Positions 7,458 through 14,150 of a DNA stretch of 64,000 nucleotides are shown in pieces. Numbering within the stretch: position 1 is the stretch's first letter; each line of letters begins with the position of its first letter. A program made the translations under genes and the position numbers. The notes beneath the pieces were generated by a model that was not told where the DNA came from, did no database searches, and was given only the letters and a program-made list of their open reading frames with translations. Source of the DNA: Chloroflexota bacterium (GTDB lineage: Bacteria > Chloroflexota > Anaerolineae > Anaerolineales > Villigracilaceae); NCBI GenBank assembly GCA_016223135.1, contig JACRPQ010000010.1:62001-126000 (forward strand). The letters are read 5' to 3'.

Positions 7458-8381
7458 ATGAGCGCCTCTTCCGACTTCCCCCAGCGAACCAAACAAACGA
7501 GACGATGGAATCTTGCCTCCCTGGCATCGTTTCATCTGCTGGACGCCTATACCGACTTCATGCTCTCGCGCCAGGCAATGAATTGCACGCCTGCCACCCT
7601 GTCGTTTTACCAGTACACGGCGGGACGCTTCTTGTCATGGTGCGAGGCGCAAGGCGTCACGACGCCCGAGGAAGTCACGGCGCGCCTTGTTCGGCAATAC
7701 CTGGCAACGCTGGCGGACAAAGCCGACCGCACGCTCCACGCCCACGCCAGAGCCATAAAGACAATGCTCCGTTTTTGGCACAAGGAAAACTACCTGCCCG
7801 GCGCCGTCACCTTCGAGATGCCGCGCATTGTCAAAAAGCGGCTGCCGAGGCTGACAGAGGACGAACTGCGCCAGGTGTTGAAAGCGTGCAACGCACGGGA
7901 CAGGGCAATCGTCCTGCTTATGGTGGATTCTGGACTTCGACGCGCAGAAGTATGCGCGCTCGACTGGCAGGACGTGGACATGCAGACAGGCGCGATTACT
8001 GTCCGACGCGGCAAAGGACGCAAGCCAAGACTTTCCCGCATTGGAGCAGTGGCGCGCCGTGCGCTTCTCGCCTATCGCCGCACACTGAAAGACAGAGACG
8101 GCGCGCTCTTTCGCTCCAAAGGCGGCGGACGGCTCACCGGTCCCGGACTTATGCTCATCTTTCGGCGATTGTCGAAGCGCACAGGCATTTATGTCACGGC
8201 TCACGCCCTGCGCCGTACCTGGACGATTCTCGCCCTGCGGGCAGGCATGGATGTTTTACACGTTCAAGCGCTGGGCGGCTGGACTGACCTCGAAATGGTG
8301 AACTACTACGCAAGCCTGGAAGACGAAGACCTCTTGCAGGCGCACGCCCGCTTTTCCCCCGTTGACAACCTCGACCGATAA
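7458..8381 (+). CDS. Tyrosine integrase adjacent to attL
   Basis: This 307-aa protein has an N-terminal core-binding domain (LDAYTDFMLSRQAMN and on) and a full catalytic domain. Arginine I is in DSGLRRAEVC, the HxxR box is HALRRTW, the histidine/tryptophan position is LGGW, and the tyrosine nucleophile is in MVNYYA. The gene starts 45 bases inside attL and reads away from the tRNA, the usual position for the integrase acting on that site. Its 3' end shares a bidirectional hairpin terminator with the converging XRE gene. It most likely catalyses integration at tRNA-Gly. The start at 7458 has no strong ribosome-binding site, and a later start would shorten the non-conserved N-terminus. Confidence 0.9.
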   Translation: MSASSDFPQRTKQTRRWNLASLASFHLLDAYTDFMLSRQAMNCTPATLSFYQYTAGRFLSWCEAQGVTTPEEVTARLVRQYLATLADKADRTLHAHARAIKTMLRFWHKENYLPGAVTFEMPRIVKKRLPRLTEDELRQVLKACNARDRAIVLLMVDSGLRRAEVCALDWQDVDMQTGAITVRRGKGRKPRLSRIGAVARRALLAYRRTLKDRDGALFRSKGGGRLTGPGLMLIFRRLSKRTGIYVTAHALRRTWTILALRAGMDVLHVQALGGWTDLEMVNYYASLEDEDLLQAHARFSPVDNLDR

Positions 8382-8382
8382 C

Positions 8383-8410
8383 AAAAAGCCGCCTCATTTG
8401 GCGGCTTTTT
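8383..8410. terminator. Bidirectional terminator between integrase and XRE gene
   Basis: The stem aaaaagccgcc / ggcggcttttt with loop tcattt has A and T flanks on both sides, so it can stop transcription in both directions. Its right arm is also the last coding part of the XRE gene (codons for KKAA). Confidence 0.85.
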
Positions 8411-8666
8411 TGTTCTTGACCGGTTCATCTTCGTCGGGCAGATATTTCAACAAATCCCCCACGTCACAAGCCAAATACGAGCATAGCGTTTCGAGAGTGG
8501 ATTTATCGAAACGGTTGACCCGTTGAGTCATGTATGCGGTTAGCGTGTCAATCGCTAACCCTGTTTCTTTTGCCACCGTGCGATAAGTCAGTTTGCGATT
8601 TTCGCGCAACTCTTTTTCAGCAAGCAAAACCTTCAACCTGTTTTGAATAGCCATAACGGGAGACAT
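8394..8666 (-). CDS. XRE-family HTH regulator, 90 aa
   Basis: The protein contains a Cro/CI-type helix-turn-helix: YRTVAKETGLAIDTLTAYM forms the two core helices, followed by LETLCSYLACDVGDLLKYLP, the typical ending of short XRE repressors. A lysine-rich tail closes it. The gene is divergent from the second recombinase, with only about 130 bp between them. That gap holds a consensus promoter and repeated candidate operators, so this protein is probably the switch that holds the element quiet and represses the rightward operon and itself. At 90 residues it lacks a separate dimerisation or protease-sensor domain, so induction by RecA-type cleavage is unlikely. Confidence 0.88.
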   Translation of the reverse strand: MSPVMAIQNRLKVLLAEKELRENRKLTYRTVAKETGLAIDTLTAYMTQRVNRFDKSTLETLCSYLACDVGDLLKYLPDEDEPVKNKKAAK

Positions 8667-8728
8667 TGTAACCTCACTTTTTGTACTGGCAAAGCAATAT
8701 ATTTACCGACATTGTACCACTTTTTGAA
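8664..8728. promoter_or_regulatory. Candidate XRE operators (direct repeats)
   Basis: Two near-identical stretches, cattgtaacctcactttttg (from 8664) and cattgtaccactttttg (from 8710), lie head to tail between the divergent genes. The first overlaps the XRE start codon. A gtacaat at 8762-8768 repeats the core in inverse orientation over the -10 box. Spacing and position suggest operators for autoregulation; this is inference. Confidence 0.45.
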
Positions 8729-8739
8729 GCGTCTAGTTA

Positions 8740-8768
8740 TTGACATAGTAACGACTAGGTAGTACAAT
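8740..8768 (+). promoter_or_regulatory. Consensus promoter for the rightward operon
   Basis: TTGACA at 8740-8745 and TACAAT at 8763-8768 are separated by exactly 17 bp and lie 25 bases upstream of the recombinase ATG at 8794. This is a near-perfect sigma-70 promoter, overlapped by the candidate operators, so the XRE protein could block it. Confidence 0.85.
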
Positions 8769-8793
8769 TTAGGCACATACCAAAGGACACCCT

Positions 8794-9708
8794 ATGACCA
8801 CAGCCCTGACCCCCTCCCCTGCTCTCGACCTGACGGCGCTCGACCGTGCGGCGTTGCAGCCCTCTACCCGGGCGAAGTACAAGCGCGAGATTGAAGCCAT
8901 GCACGCGGCGGGCGTCAATCCAGCGAACCACGCGCAACTGCAAGCATACGCGGACGGCTTGAAGTCCAGCCGCCGGCAGTTCCTCAAAGCGGCGCTGCGG
9001 CTCATGGTGCGGGACATCCAGCAAGCCGTCAAAGCCGGCGCCGCGCCCCACAATCTCGCCGAGACCCAGGCGGCGCTGCTGCGGCTCGACGCCATGCAGA
9101 ACGCCGTGACGGTAAAGCCGCATAAGGGCGTGAAGGCGCATACCTGGCTGTCCCAGGCGCAAGTCAAACTCATAACTTCGCTCTGCAACACCGACACGCT
9201 CGAGGGCAAGCGGGACTATATCGTCCTGGGCTTGCTCTTGGGCGCCGGCTTACGCCGTGAGGAACTGGTCACGCTCACCTTTGACGCCGTGAAGCAGCAG
9301 CCGACCAAAAGCGGCAGGATGCGAACCGTGCTTGAAGTGACGGGCAAAGGCGCAAAGAGCCGCGTCATCCCCATTTCGGACAAACTCGCCGCTCACCTGG
9401 CGGAGTGGAAAGAGATTGTCGGCGGCGGACTCATTGCCCGAAGCCTGGGATGCAGGCGCGAACTAGGCGAGAGTCTGTCCGCCGTTGCCGTGTTCGAGAT
9501 TGTCCGCAAGTACGGCAATTATCTTGGCATTGACCTTGCCCCCCACGACCTGCGCCGTACCTACGCCCAACTGGGCTATGAGGCAGGCGTGCCGATAACG
9601 CAAATCTCCACCCTTTTAGGACATGCGAACGTAGCCACCACGCAACGCTATCTCAACCTGGCGCTCGACCTGGAGAGTACAGCATCGGACTTTGTGCCGT
9701 TAGCGTGA
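8794..9708 (+). CDS. Second tyrosine recombinase
   Basis: The 304-aa protein has arginine I in AGLRREELV, the box HDLRRTY, LLGHANVATTQRYLN with the second histidine and the tyrosine, and a basic KGAKSRVIP turn. All catalytic residues are present. It is only distantly similar to the first integrase by eye. It is the first gene behind the consensus promoter and probably belongs to the element's inducible operon. One recombinase may integrate and the other excise, resolve replication multimers or invert DNA; the sequence does not say which. The ATG at 8794 has aaagga upstream. Confidence 0.9.
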   Translation: MTTALTPSPALDLTALDRAALQPSTRAKYKREIEAMHAAGVNPANHAQLQAYADGLKSSRRQFLKAALRLMVRDIQQAVKAGAAPHNLAETQAALLRLDAMQNAVTVKPHKGVKAHTWLSQAQVKLITSLCNTDTLEGKRDYIVLGLLLGAGLRREELVTLTFDAVKQQPTKSGRMRTVLEVTGKGAKSRVIPISDKLAAHLAEWKEIVGGGLIARSLGCRRELGESLSAVAVFEIVRKYGNYLGIDLAPHDLRRTYAQLGYEAGVPITQISTLLGHANVATTQRYLNLALDLESTASDFVPLA

Positions 9709-9866
9709 GTGGAACGCCGTACCACTTTCACCCGAACATTACCAACCGAATAACCGCCCGCTGGCAACCGTGTGAAGAGCAAGGCTCAAGGCGGCGCGGA
9801 GTCTACCAAGTAGCGCGGGGGCAAGCGCGAAGTATCGAACCACCAAACACAACACACGGAGGAACG

Positions 9867-10097
9867 ATGAACAAAAGCAATCTATCGGATGAGGCAAGAA
9901 CCCTTGCCCTGCAAATCTGGCAAGAACAACTCGACTGCGGACTGGGCAGTCCTGGCGAGACAGTCACCGATGACCTGCTCGACGAGTGGCTGGCGAATCG
10001 TGTGTATCCTGCCGAGACCCTCGAGGCGGCGGCGCGCGGTGACGTGGCGGCGTTGGTGTTGGTGCGGCAGGAAGCAGGCTTGCCGATTTTCAGGTGA
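9867..10097 (+). CDS. Hypothetical protein, 76 aa
   Basis: The ATG at 9867 follows a strong ggagg sequence; the frame is open upstream to 9705 but that part has no coding look. The product is acidic and helical (DDLLDEWLANRVYP and on, ending VALVLVRQEAGLPIFR). No family is recognised. It lies in a tight row with the next three genes in the element's rightward operon. Confidence 0.7.
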   Translation: MNKSNLSDEARTLALQIWQEQLDCGLGSPGETVTDDLLDEWLANRVYPAETLEAAARGDVAALVLVRQEAGLPIFR

Positions 10098-10101
10098 CGC
10101 C

Positions 10102-10383
10102 ATGACCGTTTACCTCATCCACCTGGACGCCCCGCTCCACCACGCGCGGCATTATGTGGGCTATGCCGAACACGTCCAGCGGCGGCTCGACCACCACAGG
10201 AACGGCACAGGCGCGCGCATTCTTGCCGTGTGCAATGAGCGCGGCATCGGGTACGACATCGTGCGGACGTGGGACGGCGCGGGTAAGGACTTCGAGCGCA
10301 AACTCAAGAACTGCAAACACACGGCGCGCTATTGCCCCGTCTGCTCTCCCCGTCCGCGAACGTATACGCCGAAAGAGAGGTGA
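10102..10383 (+). CDS. GIY-YIG nuclease-family protein, 93 aa
   Basis: Starting at the ATG at 10102, four bases after the previous stop, the protein reads VYLIHLD, then HYVGYAEHVQRRLDHH, then FERKLKNCKH. These match the GIY-YIG core: the paired tyrosine strands, the catalytic arginine after YVG, a histidine, and a glutamate followed by LK. The C-terminus has RYCPVC, a possible metal site. Small stand-alone GIY-YIG proteins nick or cut DNA in mobile elements and repair. The partner and target are unknown. A longer reading from 9889 in the same frame is unlikely because it overlaps the preceding gene entirely. Confidence 0.75.
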   Translation: MTVYLIHLDAPLHHARHYVGYAEHVQRRLDHHRNGTGARILAVCNERGIGYDIVRTWDGAGKDFERKLKNCKHTARYCPVCSPRPRTYTPKER

Positions 10384-10387
10384 AACC

Positions 10388-10573
10388 ATGACTAATACAA
10401 TCCAAACATACAAAGGCATTCAATACACCATCCAGCGCAACCAGTTTGGGCAACTCCGCTGGGGTGTAAATTTTCCCTGGCAAGGCTGGGTTTGGCAACC
10501 CTGGAATTACAACACAACCGAAAGAGAGGCAGAACGTGAAGCCAAAGAATATATTGACGTTCATATTCGGTGA
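10388..10573 (+). CDS. Hypothetical protein, 61 aa
   Basis: The ATG at 10388 lies five bases after the GIY-YIG stop with ggtgaa upstream. The product is rich in tryptophan and glutamine in its middle (LRWGVNFPWQGWVWQPWN) and ends in a charged helix. No family is recognised. It overlaps the next gene by 38 bp. Confidence 0.6.
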   Translation: MTNTIQTYKGIQYTIQRNQFGQLRWGVNFPWQGWVWQPWNYNTTEREAEREAKEYIDVHIR

Positions 10574-10883
10574 CTGGTTGCTGTTGCTGCTAATTCTGTT
10601 TATGTTTTTGGTCGCATGTTTGCCCATTCCCACAGGGACGGCAAGCCCCTCGACCCCATCCCCTGCCCCATCGGAGACGCCCACCGTCACGCCGACCGCA
10701 CAGCCGACGGTTTGTACCGTTACCGCAACCGCCTTGCACATTAGGCAGGGGGCTGGCGTGGAATACGCCGTTATCGGCTGGCTGACACGCGGCGAGAGTG
10801 TATCCGTTCAAAACCAGCGCGGCGCGTGGTACGACATTGGCGCCGGCTGGATTCATTCAAAATATTGTGAGGTGAAACCATGA
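10536..10883 (+). CDS. Lipoprotein with bacterial SH3 domain, 115 aa
   Basis: The GTG start at 10536 is preceded by agagagg. The product has a hydrophobic N-terminal segment (LLLLLILFMFLVACL) ending in a lipobox (LVAC), which predicts a lipid-anchored exported protein. A proline/serine/threonine-rich linker follows, then an SH3b domain (LHIRQGAGVEYAVIGWL to GAGWIHSKYCE). Bacterial SH3 domains usually bind cell-wall peptides. Its presence on a mobile element suggests a surface function such as exclusion or host-wall interaction, but this is a guess. It overlaps the next gene by 4 bp (ATGA). Confidence 0.8.
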   Translation: MKPKNILTFIFGDWLLLLLILFMFLVACLPIPTGTASPSTPSPAPSETPTVTPTAQPTVCTVTATALHIRQGAGVEYAVIGWLTRGESVSVQNQRGAWYDIGAGWIHSKYCEVKP

Positions 10884-11074
10884 AAAAAAGTCCTGTTCGT
10901 CAACTAATAAGAGCATTGAGATTTTTGCTAAATGTTTGGGTGTTGGTGTCTGCGGTTCGCGGAGATTTGGCTTGGTACACAGCCGCGCTTTTGTACATCG
11001 TTGCGTGGGTTGTTTACATTGCAGTTGACGCTTCAATCGCATACAGAAAAGCCGCCACAGGCTCGCGCCCGTGA
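10880..11074 (+). CDS. Small membrane protein, 64 aa
   Basis: The ATGA overlap with the SH3b gene indicates translational coupling. The product has a basic N-terminus and two hydrophobic stretches (about residues 12-28 and 33-54), predicting two membrane spans with a basic tail. No family is recognised. Confidence 0.65.
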   Translation: MKKSPVRQLIRALRFLLNVWVLVSAVRGDLAWYTAALLYIVAWVVYIAVDASIAYRKAATGSRP

Positions 11075-11142
11075 CGGCTTGCCGTGAAGAAAATCGGAAA
11101 GAACACGGCATAACCATTTTACACTGAAAGGATAATAAAACC

Positions 11143-12060
11143 ATGTTCAAGAAAATCGGATTATTGCTTGTGACCGTCCTGGGTGTGGCGCTCTTGGCAT
11201 ACAGCGCCACGCGCTCCCTGGACTTCATCGAACTGACGTTACCCGATGACCGTAAAATCCTTGCCTACTTTGGGCTGGCTGCGCTGGACGGCGGGCTGGT
11301 TGCCTGGCTTCTGGCGTACTTGTACGGCTCGCGCGGCGGCTGGCAGAGAGCCATTAGCCTGCTTATGGTGGGCGTGGATGCGCTGGGGGCAATTGCCATG
11401 TTCACGCTCGACACGCTCTACAATACAGGCAAAGCAGGCTTGACCAAAGCCATGACGCCCGAAGAGATTTACAACGCTGTGCTTGCCTTGTCGGGCATTA
11501 TCGCCTTGAACATCATTGCCACCATTGCCCACCACCTGACCGAACCCGACAAACTCCGTGAACAAGCCGAAGAGGAAGCCTTCGCCAAAGTGGAAGAGGC
11601 GACCTTGAAGCAAATCTCTCAAAATGCGGACGCGCTCGCCGCGCGGCTTGCTCCGACAATGGCGGCAGACTGGATGCAGCAAACGGAAGCGCGCTACCTG
11701 GCGTTCCTGGGGACGGGCAAAATCCCGACCATTGACGCGACCGCCCAGGACGTGCAAAAGCCTATGCCCATTGTGGCGCCGGCGCCGAAAGCCAAAGCGC
11801 CCATGAGCGAACTGCTTGCGAACTGGCTGGCAGGCGTGAAGGCAAACGGCAGCGGGCGAGTGTACGAGAGCGTGACCACTGCTCCCCAAGTTTGCGATGA
11901 GTGCGGAGGAAAGAACGATAAACATTATCCGCGCTGTACGCAGTGGAAGCCGTCGCAAGGGTATCCTACTGTCGAGGAACTGGAGCAATATCTCAAACTT
12001 TGGGAAAAAGAGGATAAGCCCGAAGCGGCGCGTGACCCTTTTCCAGAGTCAAACGACTAA
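11143..12060 (+). CDS. Membrane protein with zinc-knuckle C-terminus, 305 aa
   Basis: A ribosome-binding site (gaaagga) precedes the ATG at 11143. Four hydrophobic segments fill the first 135 residues (starting KIGLLLVTVLGVALLAYSA and at about 40-60, 67-88 and 112-130). A charged, helical, alanine-rich cytosolic region of about 130 residues follows, with a proline/alanine linker. The end carries CDECGGKNDKHYPRC, a possible metal site. The architecture (four spans plus a long cytosolic arm) is seen in element-encoded proteins of unknown role. No ATPase motif is present, so it is not an FtsK- or TraG-type motor. Confidence 0.75.
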   Translation: MFKKIGLLLVTVLGVALLAYSATRSLDFIELTLPDDRKILAYFGLAALDGGLVAWLLAYLYGSRGGWQRAISLLMVGVDALGAIAMFTLDTLYNTGKAGLTKAMTPEEIYNAVLALSGIIALNIIATIAHHLTEPDKLREQAEEEAFAKVEEATLKQISQNADALAARLAPTMAADWMQQTEARYLAFLGTGKIPTIDATAQDVQKPMPIVAPAPKAKAPMSELLANWLAGVKANGSGRVYESVTTAPQVCDECGGKNDKHYPRCTQWKPSQGYPTVEELEQYLKLWEKEDKPEAARDPFPESND

Positions 12061-12074
12061 CACAAGGCTTGTGG

Positions 12075-12239
12075 ATGCAGTCCATCACGTCGAAGGACGG
12101 CACGAAACGGCGGGCGTTCTGCTTGTCCTGCCTGAAAGAGGGCAAGGAATGGGTGGGGGGCGACCTGTGCGAACACTTCCGGCAAGTCGAACCAGTAGCC
12201 CCGACGGGACATCTCGACCCGCCGACCCTGCCAGAGTAA
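12075..12239 (+). CDS. Small cysteine-containing protein, 54 aa (tentative)
   Basis: A short frame from the ATG at 12075, 15 bases after the previous stop, reads MQSITSKDGTKRRAFCLSC and ends GHLDPPTLPE. CLSC and a downstream DLCEHF give three cysteines plus a histidine, a plausible zinc site. It overlaps the next small frame by about 90 bp. Compact cysteine-rich peptides like this are common in such elements, but support is limited to motif and position. Confidence 0.45.
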   Translation: MQSITSKDGTKRRAFCLSCLKEGKEWVGGDLCEHFRQVEPVAPTGHLDPPTLPE

Positions 12240-12361
12240 AGACCTACACCTGGACGTGCCAGTACTGCGGACAGCCGTTTGAGACCACCCACTACGGACA
12301 ACGCTACTGCAACCGCACACACAGGGAATACGCCTACCGTGAGAGAGTGAAACAGCGTTGA
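12149..12361 (+). CDS. Small zinc-finger protein, 70 aa (start uncertain)
   Basis: The C-terminal 40 residues, TWTCQYCGQPFETTHYGQRYC followed by NRTHREYAYRER, form a clear zinc-knuckle of the kind found in small element proteins. The N-terminal part is low-complexity and overlaps the 54-aa frame. The frame is open as far back as 11897, inside the membrane protein gene, so the start could be 12149 (ATG), 12167 (GTG) or earlier. Only the zinc-knuckle half is convincing. A programmed or accidental frameshift joining the two small frames is also possible. Confidence 0.5.
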   Translation: MGGGRPVRTLPASRTSSPDGTSRPADPARVKTYTWTCQYCGQPFETTHYGQRYCNRTHREYAYRERVKQR

Positions 12362-12391
12362 CGCTCATACCGTCAACAAAAACAGCCCTGG

Positions 12392-12435
12392 AAGCCCCAG
12401 GAATCCCGCCGGCAATGGTGAGAGACCTGGGGCTT
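12392..12435 (+). repeat. Inverted repeat upstream of the 266-aa gene
   Basis: Perfect 10-bp arms (aagccccagg and cctggggctt) enclose 24 bases. Further short dyads follow (gccctg/cagggc and accgaa/ttcggt) up to 12510. There is no T tract, so it is more likely an RNA structure in the leader of the next gene than a terminator. Confidence 0.4.
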
Positions 12436-12553
12436 GATATAATAGCAAAAAAGCGCCCTGCGGCGTGCAAGCGCCCAGGGCATGACCGAACCGAACTGCC
12501 CGATTCGGTGTGTGGATTGTAGCACATCTGGGGGCAGTTGGAGGATGTGCAAA

Positions 12554-13354
12554 ATGACAGAGTTCATCGTTTACCTGGACAACACGACCGAAGAGCAATT
12601 CCGCGCCTGGCTGCTGGATAAGGTGCTGAACAAGATAACCATCAAGACCTATTATCCCGCCGATAAGCGGTGTATTTATTTCATCGTATTGTATCCGTTT
12701 GCCCCGCCGAATGATGCGCGCCGTATCTCATTGAAAGCGAAAAATGCAATACAAGTAAATACACCCGAAGGGGATGTGATTCAAGACCTCGACGGCGCTA
12801 TAGTAATAGAGTGGTACGCGCTGGACAACCGCCTGCAGGTTGTGTTCAAATACGAGAGCAGAATCTATCTGCCCGTCATTTTAGATTTTCTCGAAATTAT
12901 GGCGAGTGAGTGGAGGGGGACACGGCGCGATATTTGGGCATTCGTGAACGAACAGGTAGCGAAGTACAACAAGCGCTACGAAAAGCGTGAGAATTTCGAG
13001 TTGTACCGCCTAGACGTTTCGCACTTTCCCAAGCCTGAGGGCGAAGTCATGCCCAAGCCTGAGGGCGAAGTCATGCCCAAGCCTGAGGGCGAAGCCATAC
13101 CCACGCCGGCGGTGGAAGAAAAGGCAGTATACAAAATAGCAAATCCGCAAATGAAACCACCAGGGCGACATGTGGACAAATGGAATCCAATTGCCTATGA
13201 CATTCTAAACGACGGTGGGGAAGATGCCGAAAAACGAGCGTTTGCTGAATGGTGTTTGCAACGTGGAATTAAAAATCCGAGTAAAGGCGACAGAGAAGCA
13301 TTTAGAAAAGCAATGGAACGAGAGGGCGAACGTAGGACGAAAAGGACAAAATAG
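12554..13354 (+). CDS. Hypothetical element protein with a repeat linker, 266 aa
   Basis: The ATG at 12554 follows ggaggatgtg; the frame is open 72 bases further upstream but that part lacks a ribosome-binding site. The first 155 residues look like a globular alpha/beta domain (EFIVYLDNTTEEQFRAWLL at the start). A threefold PKPEGEVM linker follows, and then a basic C-terminal helical region (EKRAFAEWCLQRG, KGDREAFRKAMERE). No family is recognised. The basic tail suggests nucleic-acid contact. A strong terminator follows, so this is the last gene of its transcript. Confidence 0.7.
   Translation: MTEFIVYLDNTTEEQFRAWLLDKVLNKITIKTYYPADKRCIYFIVLYPFAPPNDARRISLKAKNAIQVNTPEGDVIQDLDGAIVIEWYALDNRLQVVFKYESRIYLPVILDFLEIMASEWRGTRRDIWAFVNEQVAKYNKRYEKRENFELYRLDVSHFPKPEGEVMPKPEGEVMPKPEGEAIPTPAVEEKAVYKIANPQMKPPGRHVDKWNPIAYDILNDGGEDAEKRAFAEWCLQRGIKNPSKGDREAFRKAMEREGERRTKRTK
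13028..13099 (+). repeat. 24-bp tandem repeat, three copies, in coding sequence
   Basis: The unit cccaagcctgagggcgaagt plus catg occurs three times head to tail (13028, 13052, 13076); the third copy has diverged slightly. It encodes PKPEGEVM, a charged linker likely to vary in copy number. Confidence 0.9.
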
Positions 13355-13398
13355 GACAAAATATTTCGGCGCCCTATTTCGGCGCGCGGGAAGGGTGT

Positions 13399-13430
13399 AA
13401 TCTCTGTGACGATGTCGCAGAGATTTTTTT
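13399..13430 (+). terminator. Intrinsic terminator after the 266-aa gene
   Basis: The stem aatctctgtgac / gtcgcagagatt (with one G-T pair) is followed by a run of seven T. It lies 45 bases after the stop. Confidence 0.88.
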
Positions 13431-13449
13431 ATTTATGCAGGAGGCTGCA

Positions 13450-13665
13450 ATGCTGGCGCAAAATAACATGACTCGAGTTGTAGTTCCATTGACGCTAGAT
13501 GAGTTCAGCGCACTGGAGGAACTTTCAATACTCGAATTTAGAGACCGACGCGAGCAGGTGCGTTACATTCTACGCGCTGAACTTGTACGGCGTGGTTTGT
13601 TAGATACACACCTTGCCAACACCATCGTCGAGGGCGAACCTGCCGACGAATTACAGCCTGCCTAA
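13450..13665 (+). CDS. Ribbon-helix-helix-like small protein, 71 aa
   Basis: The ATG at 13450 follows caggagg, a better start than the ATG at 13435. The product begins MLAQNNMTRVVVPLTLDEF and continues with two amphipathic helices (ALEELSILEF, REQVRYILRAELVRRGLL). A short beta strand followed by two helices is the pattern of Arc/CopG regulators, which control plasmid copy number or toxin genes. Assignment rests on pattern only. It lies just ahead of the replication genes, which fits a copy-control role. Confidence 0.6.
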   Translation: MLAQNNMTRVVVPLTLDEFSALEELSILEFRDRREQVRYILRAELVRRGLLDTHLANTIVEGEPADELQPA

Positions 13666-13715
13666 AAATGCGAATCGCCTGGGCGGAAACCAGGCGAGAC
13701 GCGGAGGACTAGCAA

Positions 13716-14147
13716 ATGCAAAAAGATTTTACCCCCAAACACCCAAAACTGACAAACGGAATCCCGATGTATTCGGAGCGCGGGCAGTATGCCGGCGCCG
13801 TCATCGGCAATGAGTGGCGCAAGAACATCGTTTCGTCCTGGATGTTACGCAAGCCGCCTGCCCTGGCGGTGGACGTGGTGACACTGCGCGCGGCGATGGA
13901 CGCCGGCGCCGAGTGGCTGGTCATCACGAACACCGAGACGGGCGTCACTTATCGGGCGAGCATGGCGACGCTGCTTGAACACGGTTTCGAGTTTGACCGG
14001 GGCTTTGGCTTACAGCGCGGGCTGACGCTTGCCTTTTGGGACAGCGAGCCGCGTGACGAGGACGTGAAGCCGCTGCATTACAAAAGCCGCGCCGTCAAAG
14101 GGGTGAAATTCAACGGCAAACAACTGCCGCTCTTCTCTTCGAGGTGA
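13716..14147 (+). CDS. Hypothetical protein, 143 aa
   Basis: A strong ggagga precedes the ATG at 13716. The product looks globular, with alternating strands (GQYAGAVIGNEW, GAEWLVITNTETGVTYR, FNGKQLPLFSSR at the end). No family is recognised. It ends three bases before the RepA-like ATPase gene, so the two are co-transcribed and it may belong to the replication module. A small hairpin (cgcctgg/ccaggcg) lies just upstream at about 13674-13694. Confidence 0.7.
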   Translation: MQKDFTPKHPKLTNGIPMYSERGQYAGAVIGNEWRKNIVSSWMLRKPPALAVDVVTLRAAMDAGAEWLVITNTETGVTYRASMATLLEHGFEFDRGFGLQRGLTLAFWDSEPRDEDVKPLHYKSRAVKGVKFNGKQLPLFSSR

Positions 14148-14150
14148 ACC

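Noticed and set aside
13028-13099. Short CRISPR-like repeats
   Set aside because: The units are directly tandem without spacers and are in coding frame; no CRISPR array or cas gene was seen anywhere in the window.
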